Source of the DNA: Platycnemis pennipes | Taxonomy: Eukaryota; Arthropoda; Insecta; Odonata; Platycnemididae | NCBI GenBank assembly: GCA_933228895.1 | Contig: OW121851.1 | Coordinates: forward strand, 126,155,624 to 126,219,623 | Reading direction: 5' to 3' | Length of the DNA: 64,000 nucleotides | Shown here: piece after piece, positions 49,195-59,645 of the stretch | Layout: every line of letters begins with the position of its first letter | Position numbering within the stretch: position 1 is the first letter of the stretch | Program-made: the position numbers and the translations under genes | The notes under the pieces: model-generated | The model's database searches: none | What the model saw: the letters and a program-made list of their open reading frames with translations, nothing else | What the model was told of the DNA's origin: nothing

Positions 49195-49761
49195 AATGGG
49201 GGCGTTTATCGGACCAAAATCGCAATGTTGTACACGAAATCGTTTAGATGGAAACGAAAAATGAATTTTAGTGAAAAAATTAATCTTCTAACCTGAGCCA
49301 TTCACTCATAAATCAAAAATTAGAATAAGGAAAAAGGTGACGGCCACCGAAAAGGCTGCATTGATACCATTGACGTCATTTTCCTCCCGTACTTGACTGC
49401 TTTTAGGGGCGGGAAAGGGAGTGGAGGGGGGTTCTCGGAAGGTCTGCTCGCACAGATCCTGTCGCAACAGTTTCCATTGGCAGAGTTAGCTGTGTCTCCC
49501 CCATTGCGATAAGGCGAAGTAGCTTCGCGGGCTCAGTTGTGATTGGACGAAGTCCAATCACAACTGAGCCCCGGAAAAGTGGGCGTGGTGCAACCTCTGA
49601 ACGTCAGAGGTTGCACCACGCCCACTTTTCCGAAAGGGTTAAAAACATCAGATTTTCGCCACCTATAGCTCGAGTAATAATTGACGGATGAAAAATACGG
49701 GTCTTTTCATTTTACAAACTCTATCAGACTCGGGAATAAAAAAATGGTAAACGACCCCATT
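49195..49761 (-). mobile_element. MITE family 1, copy 2, with inserted palindromes
   Basis: Reverse-oriented copy of the unit at 2551-3085. The terminal repeats are AATGGGGGCGTTTA (49195-49208) and TAAACGACCCCATT (49748-49761). Internal landmarks match throughout. It is 32 bp longer than copy 1; at the centre it carries two perfect palindromes (49529-49571 and 49572-49632) where copy 1 has each sequence only once. Confidence 0.85.
49529..49632. repeat. Two abutting perfect palindromes
   Basis: First: GGGCTCAGTTGTGATTGGAC (49529-49548), spacer GAA, and its exact complement (49552-49571). Second: a 29-nt arm (49572-49600, starting CGGAAAAGTGGGCGTGGTG), spacer ACG, and its exact complement (49604-49632). 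There is no base between them. Confidence 0.97.
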
Positions 49762-49964
49762 GAGGGCTCTATAGTCGAGAGAGATGATAAAAACGCATGT
49801 GAAAACAATTAATGATATTGTAAGAAGCGATTCAGACATGCAAACCATTTGCGTTTATACCACGAGACTCCTTGGTTACCTATTCGATATAATTCCAACG
49901 GTTTCAAACACGCCACCTTAGGTTTAGAAAGGAAACGTGTATTTGTCAGTTTGGTGCCCAAATA

Positions 49965-50637
49965 CAGTCAAAGCTCCTCTTAACAGACACCTCCGAATAG
50001 CGGGCGCCTCCTAAAAACGGACAGTTTTTCAATACCCAGCAGTAATACATTGAGGCTTGTAGAACCAACAGCTCCAAATAGCGGACACTTTCAATTACGG
50101 ACACGGTCAACAGAGAGAAAATACTTTCCATCAATTACTTCCATTAACGGACAATCACTACGATCTATCTTGTAAACAATTATCTTCCCTTGAACAAAAA
50201 GAAAACATTCTTGAAGTAATATGTATACCAAGTAACTTTTCCACTAAAAACTCTATCTTAGTAATTAGGAGCCAATCTGGTTGTCTTTCTACGAGTTCGT
50301 GCTCTTGCCTGTTTCATTCAAGTCACCGCTTACCACACTGCTCCTTATCTCTTTTCTATGGAACAAGTTCGCGATTCTGGTTTTGATCACGATTATGTTA
50401 TAGGTATGGTTACTCTATGGGTATAAAATGAATGTTGTTTTATGCCATATTTTTTGTTAAAGTAATTTATTATTATATTTATTTATGAGTTAATAAATGA
50501 AAATTAAATATAAAATATTAAATTCTCTATATTCGTCCTAGTAACTGCTTAGAAACACCTGTCCTGATTCCGAGCCCCTCCCTAAAGCGGACAATTTTTC
50601 CAGTCCCAAACCTGTCTACTATTGGGAGGTTTTACTA
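49965..50637. mobile_element. Pogo/Tigger-like non-autonomous element
   Basis: It is flanked by TA on each side (49963-49964 and 50638-50639). The left end CAGTCAAAGCTCC and the reverse complement of the right end, TAGTAAAACCTCC, match at 10 of 13 positions and resemble the CAGTxxAACCTC start of pogo/Tigger elements. Near both ends it has repeated (A/G)CGGACA-type words (near 50023, 50073, 50086, 50144 and 50587), like subterminal transposase sites. No transposase frame is left. Confidence 0.7.
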
Positions 50638-50644
50638 TACCATT

Positions 50645-50740
50645 GTCGGAGGTAGGAATACTCCATACACAAGCAACCTCAAGGGTATGTGGCAGGGGGT
50701 GGGAAACCGCCAAACACGTACTACCCACGTAAATGCACCA
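50645..50740 (-). mobile_element. Diverged CR1-like 3' end, copy N
   Basis: Plus-strand reading: 'aagcaacctcaagggtatgtggcagggggtgggaaaccgccaaacacgtactac' follows the family's reversed landmark order (AGCCACC, GGTGTGTGGCAGGGGGTG, CACCAAACATGCATTAC). It starts a few bases after the pogo-like element. Confidence 0.55.
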
Positions 50741-51026
50741 AAGATTACTTCTACCTCCTACCATTCGATGTACCATATGTCCTTCATATGGCTCTATGAA
50801 TGATAGTTGAACGTCATTCATAGAGGAGCATTTTACAAATGTCTATCTTATGGAAAAAAGCCAATTAAACTTGAAGTTGTTAATTCAGATAATAAACGCC
50901 ATTTCATTGGATGCCGAAACGTGGTGACAGTGGAGTTGGTTAGGATATAACCTATATGTTATTTTCAAGTCAAGTTGTGATTGTGTGATACGGAATGAAG
51001 CTTTATGTAACATGTATTTATTACAG

Positions 51027-51275
51027 TCCACGAAAGGATATGTTACTGTGCAATCAGAAAAACTTCTGTTAATTCGGCAATCACCTGCACTAATGACGAC
51101 ACTGGAGTATATGTCTCAAGAAAAGACAGGTGTAGAGTCTTTTGTGGAGCATTTCGTTCAGAGGCGCCGAATCCTGAACATAAGGGAAGAGGATAAAAAT
51201 AAACAAGCAACTTTTGAGAAGGAAGTCCATTTAAGGTCATTTGCTTTGTCTTATGATAGCCGTGTAATTGGATAA
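51027..51275 (+). CDS. Candidate exon of an unrecognised host gene (3' boundary uncertain)
   Basis: ATGTATTTATTACAG is a plausible acceptor. From 51027 the frame is open for 82 codons to TAA at 51273-51275. The peptide begins STKGYVTVQSEKLLLIRQSP, continues through EYMSQEKTGVESFVEHFV, and becomes highly charged (RRRILNIREEDKNKQ). It starts in phase 0, matching the end of the exon at 45188-45336, so both may belong to one gene; other exons could lie between. Its end is unclear: possible donors are CAG|GTGTAG at 51130 and AAG|GTCATT at 51236, or it is a terminal exon. A SINE begins right after the stop. I do not recognise the family. Confidence 0.5.
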   Translation, partial: STKGYVTVQSEKLLLIRQSPALMTTLEYMSQEKTGVESFVEHFVQRRRILNIREEDKNKQATFEKEVHLRSFALSYDSRVIG

Positions 51276-51279
51276 TTGT

Positions 51280-51500
51280 ATGGCTTTTCAGAGAACGGGG
51301 GAAGAGTTACAAGAAACCCTGTGTCAGCATTAAACTAATCTTAACGAAATGCGCTAAGGGGTACACTGTTTAACATCCCATCAATGGTGGTATCACTGAA
51401 TTTTCTCCACTCAGCACTCAAGTGGTGGCCAGTGCACCGATGGAAAATCTTCATTTCATCCGGGATAGGAACCCGGTCCCTCGGGATAGGAACCAGATTT
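51280..51500 (-). mobile_element. tRNA-derived SINE, copy 5
   Basis: Plus-strand landmarks in reverse order: TTTTCAGAGAACGGGGGAAG, GAAACCCTGTGTCAGCATTA, CTTAACGAAATGCGCTAAGG, AACATCCCATC, then a decayed head region (GGAACCCGGTCCCTCGGGAT) at 51466-51500. It lies 5 bp after the stop codon at 51275. Confidence 0.75.
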
Positions 51501-51804
51501 TCTAAAAGTATTGTTAAAGTAAATGTTCATCCATATCCTACTTAATCTATAGCACTATAATATAAATAATTCACTATTCTCTCCTTGTCTGGGCGTGAAG
51601 ACTTGAGTTAAATATGTACGGCAGTCGCTTTTAATCGACTCGAGGTAATTGGGAACCCAAATGGATTTTGTCAACTGCATTTATCTATGCGTAATTTTAT
51701 AGCCCAGGTGTCCTGAGCAGCGGGACAGCGTTATTAAATTTATTAATCGAGTTGCTACCTTTAAATAATCCCCTAATTCCTCCTGAAAATTCTCCACACT
51801 GAAA

Positions 51805-52050
51805 TGTCTTGGTGCGGTTGCTAGAGCAGGCATCCCAGGCCGACGACATTTGTTCGAATCCAGGCAATGGCTGAGCTTTCTCATTGACATACCGATCCCT
51901 ACTGGATTGCCTGATGGATAGTATTGTAAGTACAGTACTCCGTCCGTCGGATGGGACGTGAAACAGTGGATCCCATGCTGCATTTCGTTAAGATGCTAGT
52001 AATATCGACGCTGGGTTTTTCTTTGCCATTCCTCAGTTCACAATGAAACT
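51805..52050 (+). mobile_element. tRNA-derived SINE, copy 6
   Basis: Plus-strand head: TTGGTGCGGTTGCTAGAGCA at 51810 and B box TGTTCGAATCC at 51851-51861. The body (ACTCCGTCCGTCGGATGGGA, TTTCGTTAAGATGCTAGTAA, GACGCTGGGTTTTTC) follows, and the tail is lost near 52050. It faces away from copy 5, 300 bp upstream. Confidence 0.85.
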
Positions 52051-52199
52051 CATCCCACTCGACTAATCACCTTTTCTTAATGATTCTAATGACCTAAATT
52101 ACCGGACTTGTCCCTTATTATTATCATCATGTAAGTCAGCAATTAGTCTTATATTGGTTTCACGCAGCTCTGCACTCGATTCTTTTATCAGCTTACATC

Positions 52200-52660
52200 T
52201 TCATCTTTGCATTTCTTTACTTCTCTTTTACATCCTTCACTACTTGGTATAAGTATCTATACTGAGCGATCCTTTTTGTTTCTTCCCATTAACTTTTCCA
52301 TCGACGATGTTCTTCATCAGGTCATCGTATCTCAAGATATGGCCGATTAGTTGATCCAGTCTTCTACCAATTTAAAATATACACTTCCCCGTCCTCTCGC
52401 TCTAATTAGGACTTTGTAAGGCACTCGATCAATCCAGTTTATCTTCATCATTCTTCTGTATCACCTCGTTTCAAATACTTTGACGTTGATTTCTCTGCTG
52501 CTTTTATCGTCCATGCCTCACTCATATAAATAGGGATTCACCAGAGGTACGGTAATAGCAATAATAGCAACAGATTCTCTGCAAAATGTTATGACTGTGC
52601 GCCATTTACAAACTTATTCTTTTCCAGTTTTTGTGAAACCCTATCCATGCCCCAATTAGT
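52200..52660 (-). mobile_element. RTE-like LINE C-terminal fragment
   Basis: On the minus strand, decayed translations give EAWTIKAAEK, then YLKRGDTEE and a tract with TGLIECLTKS. The order corresponds to 'AExWTxxKAExxRLExFExWxxRRMxxISWxDRVTNxEVL' of RTE-type proteins. The ending, [15 protein letters not shown], echoes the common 'KLxxxGHLxRxxxxRx' tract. Many stops are present. Confidence 0.55.
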
Positions 52661-55600
52661 GATACTGACGGGTATTTGATTGACTTTGAGATTAAGAATG
52701 TTTTGTGTATGTACTCCCATTCTTCTTCATCCGCAATGATGGGCGAAATAATGTTTGTCTGGGATTACCTCAATATTTAGGGAGCAAATAATTTGAGTCG
52801 AATTCGTTCTCCAAATAAAATGAGTCTGAATTTTAGCGATAATGACTGAGACCTGTGCTTCCAAAAACTTGAGTACCAACCTTGTGAATGGAAATATTCG
52901 CCGAACTCAAAATGTGGAAAATTAGCTATAATTTGTTCGTTGAGTAAGGAGACATTTATGGAATACCAAAGAACCGAATGCACGACTATGGAATAAATTT
53001 GAGTATCTCGGGAGGGAAATGCGAAACGCTTCCGCCTCAGCAAATAATGGATTCGTCCGCGCCCTCTTCCAAAAGATTGTTTATTTGTTGGGGCGAAAAT
53101 TGCTTCGGAGATAAAGTTGGCCAGTTATCAACACATCAGTAAAGCTTAATATAAAATGTTATCTTTTTTGCCGCATTAAACCGCACTGCTAGGTCTCGTC
53201 TTTTGCTGCCTGTCCTCGGGCAGTATAAATTTGCTTAGGCCGAACGTATTTTTCAATCCTCGTAAACCTATATCTCTGATTTATTAGCACCATTTATCAG
53301 CCAGAGATTTTGTCGATGACTGGGAAAGGCCTATTCCTGGCCTCATTTCAATTCCCGAAATGGATTCTCAGCCAGAGGTTTTTCCAAGGTCAAACTTGCT
53401 GATCAGTATATATTTACATGGATCTCTTTTCCTGGGCGTAAGGTTCATTAATTATTCCTGTATCCCGAAATGGCCATTCGTTGCATTGAACACTAATGTA
53501 TTACTTTAACCAGCCACTTTTACCTTCTTTGTATGGACTTCTTGAAATGTATGATTCCTCACAGAGTATGTTCATTTATCAACCAATTTTCACATTATAT
53601 GAGAAACATTTTCGTTTCTATTACCTGGAAAAATAAAATAAATCTCCTGAAGCATATTTTCTGAACGCGTGAAAAATTAAATCCCTCTCTGGATTCGCTG
53701 GAATTGCTATGTATCTACATCCAAACAATACCCTTATTGTGATTTATAATGGCATTAAGCTTGAATTAATGTTAGGAAATGAAACACTAGTACTACATTT
53801 CGGTTATTAAATATTTATTACTTATTTATTTCTGGCTCTATTGCTAATTCTAAATCCTAAAAAAACGAATTCAAGCAATAAATATTTCCTTGCGCAATTG
53901 ATGCTTTTAAAAAGCATCACTCTCTAAGGCGGACACCGCATGTATACAAATATTTGAAAATTTATGGCAACCGTAAAAAAAATGACGTACGTATTTTACA
54001 TTTACACTTACAATTACACTCTTTTTCCCCTAATTGTAAGCGGAGATTGTAAATGTCTAAACCCAATTATCTAATTACCACTATGGAATGATAAAAAATT
54101 GCTCTTGACAGATTTTGTCGCTCGGAAGCTGTTTTCTTTCATTTTTCACGATGTTTTCATATTTTTCAGTTTCATTGCACGATATAAATAGTAAGGACGT
54201 CAATGTACGTAAAATTGCTTCCTTGCCAAAGCCTGTGTGATTCCGCCACTTCACTCTTAACGTGGAATTTTAAAAACGACCTTGGTAGAAAACTAATCTT
54301 ACATGCAATGCCCTTAATGTACTTCTAATGTCCTCATTTCGTTAAATATTGTCATATCCGAGACACAACAGTCTGGAGGTCATACTGAGATTCGCCTATG
54401 TCCGCGGTATTCATCCACTTACTTCCCACACAATCTCTTCATATAGAGATAAGGGAAATTATGAACGACGTTTGAAACAACTAAAAGATATGATGTGAAG
54501 AAAATGGAGACCGGTTTTCAAAATGATGAATTTTGGTTATGCTTTCCGACCAATGAAAAATGGAATATGGTAATCCATGTTTCATCACATTTATCGATTA
54601 ATTGAAAATACACATTTCTTAGTCATCAGAAATGTCCAAATAGCTCATCATCAGTCTTCATTCGAATGATTTACATTGAGTGGATTTGCTTAAACCCCTA
54701 CGATGGCACTTCCGATTTTTTACCTTTATCCCTAATTTTTTATCACATAATACATCTAAGGAGGTTATAATGCTTGATGCATTGGCATGCTAGTCTTATG
54801 GATGACAATGAAGCCAGAATAGGGGTGCTTGGGAACGATTAGCCCCAACTTCTCCATCCCTTCACTGTACAAAACATTGCGTTTTTATTTAGTGCGTGAC
54901 AGAAGCGGGAAAAAGTGCTTTGAACATTGCCGAAAGAAAGGGTTTCCTTTTTCACTACTACATTTAAGTGGTTAATGTGTGTTGAAATATGGTTTGATGA
55001 CCGGTAGGGTTACCGGGGCGGGGGTGGGAGGTAGAATACCTAAATTGATGATCTTAAGGAATGGTTTGTCATCGTACTTGAAGGCCCAGATAGATATACC
55101 CCCAGCCGTCGCGGTGAATCGCAGGGTATTAAGTAGATATGCTCGCAGAAAAACATTGACAAAGCGCTTTCAGTGAGTTTGTGAGCCCATCTGAATTTAC
55201 GATTACGTCGAGGTGCTCATGCAGACGCTTCCTGTCTCACAGAGAGCACCTTCAATTACGGGCACCTCTTCCTACGGCAGTCCCGTTTGATGAATGCATC
55301 TTGTCGTGCAGTCGGAGCCTTTGCGTACACGAGAGAGAGAACTGCATTTAACGAAGCGGCGAGGGAGAGGTCGCTCCTTCCTGCCGAAGGTGCATATTTG
55401 GCGGAATCAAACAAGAGACGGCGCCGCCGCGTCTGGAAGTAATTACTCCGAAAAACACGAAAGTAAGGATGAATGGATTGATGTGCAATGGAGAGACTCA
55501 TTAAGGACCTCGTTAAGGATTTGCCGTATGATTCGTGAAATGCTGAAAAATAAAAATCATTCCAAAAGTGAATGAAGGCGTTGGTTTACTATAAAAATGT

Positions 55601-56175
55601 AGCATTTATCGTAAAATTGCTAGTACTCTTGTGTCTTCTGTAGATGTAGTGGTGAAGTGTTGGATAGTAAAGAAGTTACTTCAGAAAAGGCGCAGACTGG
55701 TGTGCAAATAGTCAGCATTTATGTACTAACGATTGAATGTCACTACAGTTACCCGCATCGTCACTGAGCCCATTGTTCTTCAACTATGTAGACTACGGGT
55801 GTTTTTTGTTATACAGTATATTCTACTGAAATGAGTAATATCTCCTTTTATTTTTTTATCCTATTGATTCCAAGCTATTTCATGATTCTAAAACGTATTT
55901 TTCAAAGTCAAAGTGGATGTACATTGATACAATATCTATCAGCATACATTAATCCAGATCGGGGGTCCCCAAACATTTTTGTTCCTCTTCGATCCCCTCT
56001 TCTTCAATATTAGGTCATAAAAAACTATTTTTTTCGTAGATTGTTTATTTACAGTTTTTATTGTTAAAATTAATTATATATAATAAACTATATACAGTAT
56101 TTTAATGGAAATATTTACTATATATATATTATTAAAATATGACACATATATGCGTGAAATAAATCGTTTAATTCG
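52661..56175. other. AT-rich, no supported gene
   Basis: Nothing convincing as coding sequence. A CR1-like 3' remnant is at 55090-55145 (listed separately). A GC-richer patch (55270-55450) has frames on both strands. A hAT-like terminus (GGGGGTCCCCAAACATTTTT) is at 55961. Confidence 0.45.
55090..55145 (+). mobile_element. CR1-like LINE 3' end fragment, copy O
   Basis: CCCCCAGCCGTCGCGGTGAA, then TCGCAGGGTATTAAGTAGAT: the last bases of the family's 3' end, diverged. Confidence 0.6.
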
Positions 56176-56327
56176 TAGGAAAGAAAACATTTATATTCCA
56201 CACAATATAAATTTATTGCGACCGGTTTCGATACAGTGTATCACCTTCAGGCCGAATCGAATCACTGTGTCGAAACCGGTAGCAATGAAATTATATAGTG
56301 TGCAATAGCAGAGTGCTTTCTTTCCTA
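56176..56327. repeat. Foldback unit with GAAACCGGT on both arms
   Basis: Arms 56176-56239 and 56263-56327 are imperfect inverted copies: the outer part TAGGAAAGAAA pairs with TTTCTTTCCTA, and the inner part ACCGGTTTCGATACAGTG pairs with CACTGTGTCGAAACCGGT except for one base. The minus strand at the centre reads CTGAAGGT, a stem GATAC/GTATC with loop ACT, and GAAACCGGTCGC. It belongs to the same structural class as 17545, 23717 and 57418. Confidence 0.75.
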
Positions 56328-57119
56328 TGCATCATGAAGCAGTTCCAAAAAGATACACCATCCACGACTGTGTAATAATAATGTCTTCAAATGATACATA
56401 CTTATATTATTTTAAGTATTGTATTAGTAATTTTTATTAACTGTTTTCCATCGACTTCCAATGAATGCCCAAGTTTGACTCAAACCCTGATAAGGTCATA
56501 ATGAACCTGAAATAAATTTATCATCATCGGTCGCCGCCTCATAAACTCTTATCATACATTAAACTTTTTTTCTCTGTACAGGCTGCCGTCAAATCCGTGG
56601 AATTCACGTTTGAATTCGTCTGCAGTTGATTAAATTGCGTTCATCCTCCGCCATTTGACTCATGATTGTCATCTTCTAAAAAATCTCTCCAACGCACGTG
56701 ACAATCTTCATTATTGTGGTCACTTTTCAAGCAATAGTTTTCGCCAAAAAAACAAATGAACGCAACAAATTCCGTACAGAATTAGTTGAGGCATAAACAC
56801 AGAAAAAAAATTTCAATATTTCGGTGCTCGTCTCCCAAAAGTAGTTGGTACGAATTTACTAATTATATACTGAACTCTCTCTAGGTTTTTTAACATGGGT
56901 TATCCTCCAGGGTATGCCCAATTATAAAACTGATCTTGCGTTCTTGGCATACTTCTGGGTATTTAAACTGCACCAAGGACCCAGTGTAACAAAAGCCTAT
57001 CCAATGTCTACCCCACACAGCCCCAATTACATAATACCATCAGTTACCACCACCTCAGCACCCCGTTTGTTTCAGGTGGATGATTTCCAAGGAGAGCCTA
57101 TATTTTCAACTGCCTGAAG

Positions 57120-57417
57120 TTTTCCATCAAATGCGTTTTTCAACCAAAAGCCATATCCACTTTGCTTAAATATTTTTTTCGATTTTTACTTCATATCGGG
57201 GGCTGTTGATGGATTAAAAATCAACTTTATCCTTCTGCAGGAAGAGGTACCTTTTTTCTTCTCTGTTCTTTTCCTTCCTTGAGTCGATCTAGTTGGATAA
57301 TATTTTCCAAAAGGAATAATATACCGGACGATGTGAATTGTCGCTCGTGCTTTGAACTGAAGTTGACTGAACTCACACTTTGCTTTTAGAAGATATCAGT
57401 TGTGGACTTATATAGAT
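57120..57417. other. No gene recognised
   Basis: AT-rich sequence. The frame just before it (56914-57117, 67 codons) ends here and has no recognisable motif. Confidence 0.4.
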
Positions 57418-57516
57418 ACAATAAAGCTTTGTTCTATTACACACGGATATTATTCAATACCGCTCGAGCGGTTTTGACCTCTTCAGGTCGAACAAAGAAC
57501 AAAGTTTTATTTTGCT
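57418..57516. repeat. Foldback unit with AAAACCGCTCGAGCGGT core
   Basis: The arms ACAATAAAGCTTTGTTCT (57418-57435) and AGAACAAAGTTTTATTTT (57499-57516) pair imperfectly. On the minus strand the centre reads GACCTGAAGAGGTC, AAAACCG and the palindrome CGCTCGAGCG. This is a variant of the CTGA...AAACCGG plan. Confidence 0.55.
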
Positions 57517-57840
57517 CATATAATGTCGAAATTCCACCAAGTTAACTTTCCTGCTATTCAGGTGTCGACGATGAGAGTTTGAAGACTCCCTTTGTGTACC
57601 AGCGAGAAATCAACCTCCTATGTGCCAAGGCTCTGTTACTGACTTGGGAAGTCAACCATTGACAGAAAACAATCGTGGATGCATGAGTAAGAAAATGGAA
57701 AGGACAGCGCCAAGCAAAGTGGGAATAGGTGCCATGGAACGGCTGTTGGGCACAAGTCACGCGTAAAAGGCCGACTCGCAGCCTTTAAATCAGAAATCGA
57801 GTTTATTTCTGCACCGTAGGAGGTAGGGTCGTAATTCGAA

Positions 57841-58050
57841 TCAAATATTCTTCCTGGATATCACTTCCTTGACATAAACGATCGAGTGGCTGTTTCCGAT
57901 TCGTTTTGCGCCAAGTTCATTTCGTCCCTGCCAGGCATCATCACGGTAGAGATTTCCTCCGTCGGGACGCCGCGGGCGCCTATATTTCATCGAGGCGTCG
58001 ATTGGCTCCGATCCCGAAGGTATCTCGGTCACTGGGCCCAGGTCCTCCAT
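57841..58050 (-). CDS. Unrecognised 69-codon open reading frame (doubtful)
   Basis: An ATG at 58050 (minus strand) opens a frame of 69 codons to TGA at 57841, with an in-frame stop just upstream. The translation starts MEDLGPVTEIPSGSEPIDAS and has an arginine/proline tract (YRRPRRPDG) and IVYVKEVISRKNI at the end. Third codon positions look GC-richer than the surrounding DNA. It has no flanking splice signals that I would trust, and a plus-strand frame of similar length overlaps it. I cannot assign a family; it may be a chance frame in a GC-rich patch. Confidence 0.15.
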   Translation of the reverse strand: MEDLGPVTEIPSGSEPIDASMKYRRPRRPDGGNLYRDDAWQGRNELGAKRIGNSHSIVYVKEVISRKNI

Positions 58051-59025
58051 CAAAGTTTACTATCCTAGGGAGTATCGGCGAATTTAAACCTGAGAGATGG
58101 CCTTTCCCAGAACCAAGAGAGATATAATGCTTTTCAGTGTACGAGAGCCAGGTAAAGTAGGCATCATTTCGGAATTCTGTAAATGCAGTGAAAATCAGAT
58201 ATGTTTATAGTAATAATTCAAGTACAGCCGTGATTCTAGTCGTTTTAAAAATTATTTTGGGAATCAGTATAATAGCTTAGGAAGAAATATAATCTATATT
58301 CCGTGCTTAAATTACAGGTGGACAGTTTTTTCGAAGGATTGGAAAGAATTTCATAAACTCTATCTTACTGTTATTAATTACATTATTAAGATTAAGAACT
58401 ATAGAGATATAATGCTGGACGTAAATGTTTTAAATATATTTTTCTTCACTCATAATAACAAATATGGCTGAAATGTCCTTGGAATTTGCCATTACAGTCT
58501 ACGTCTATATTTTACTCTGGATCTATTGTAGCGGGTGACTCCGTTTAAATATGCGAGACTTGAGTTTAAGGGTCACATTTGGTTCGTTAGCGTGACATAC
58601 CTACATTGAATTGAATTTTCTAAGAAAAATGACGAAATCATTTTGAAAAAGAAGCTGAATTAGAGCTTTATTCACTTTAAATGTGAGGTAACCGGGGAAA
58701 TGGGCATGTTAGTGGTGCCGTGTAAACATTGAATTTTTGGAACTACAGAACTAGAATGGGTTCATACTTCCTTCGACTACGCTTCATAAAATGGGATAAA
58801 TTTGGACATTCAGGGAAAACCCACCTCCTGTGTATAACGCCCAAGTTTATTTGTATATTCGACAAAATAAAGTCGTATTATCAGCTATCGAGGGAAACAT
58901 CAGCCATTATTTTTTTTTCTCCAGGAAAAATTGAAGGAATCTGTGACGCTGGTAGTTTGTGATTGAAGATTGAAGGAGTTAATTGATGTTCGCCGATAAA
59001 TTTACCCTCACTCGGACGATGTATT
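58051..59025. other. AT-rich, no gene recognised
   Basis: A 77-codon frame at 58729-58962 has no motif. Confidence 0.45.
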
Positions 59026-59280
59026 TTGGGCGATTTTTCTAAAGATACGTTGAACGAGGGAGTGACAAATGCATCTGATAGGGATAACGTATTACCTTGT
59101 ATTCCCTACCCTTATCGTAAATGCATCACATTAGCGGAGATCGATAGGGTGTTATCTAATCCTCTTGAACTTAGCACTGATTGGCTGACGGAATCGGAAC
59201 TTAATATCGAAGAAAACAATCTTGACAGTGATTGTTTACGTCAATTTCATTTTCTCCGTCTTATGACTTCCCTCACGTGA
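59026..59280 (+). CDS. Unrecognised acidic 84-codon frame, possibly a transposase remnant (doubtful)
   Basis: The frame includes ITLAEIDRVLSNPLELSTDW and LTESELNIEENN. An 'LxxxEIxxxLxxxxxxSDxxxSE' acidic beginning is common at the N-terminus of piggyBac-type transposases, but it is a low-information pattern. There is no DDD-domain remnant downstream and no TTAA-bounded inverted ends were seen. It could equally be a chance frame. The start chosen is simply the first ATG. Confidence 0.2.
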   Translation: MGDFSKDTLNEGVTNASDRDNVLPCIPYPYRKCITLAEIDRVLSNPLELSTDWLTESELNIEENNLDSDCLRQFHFLRLMTSLT

Positions 59281-59645
59281 GAATCACCTTCCCGAACTGT
59301 TGAGATAATTCACGCTAAAGGGTTCTCAACCAGTCAATCTTTAAGATTTTCTTGAGGAATTTTTCAATTTCTATTACCCCGTTTCCATCACAGTGTTCAA
59401 CATGAGGGTTGCCCGTTTACAGATTGTATTTCCTCGTCTCTTCGCTGAACCTCGCATAAATATTTTCGAGTTTGAAGAATCATACTGAGCAGAAACGCAG
59501 GTGCAAAATTTGGAGCAATGGTGTTTACCTTATGAACGCCGGTTCAAATATTGAAGTAAAGGTGAACCGTGATACCTTTATAAATCTGTCATAAAAATGT
59601 GTTACTTTATGAACAACATCGATGCGAAGCGGTAATGGATTTTCC

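Noticed and set aside
56914..57117. 67-codon plus-strand frame after a possible acceptor (CTCCAG)
   Set aside because: The preceding tract is a weak acceptor, the translation is not recognisable and the frame ends in a plain stop; not enough to call an exon.
59026..59280. Firm piggyBac assignment
   Set aside because: No catalytic domain, no TTAA-bounded ends; the acidic N-terminal pattern is too weak, so it was kept only as a doubtful frame.
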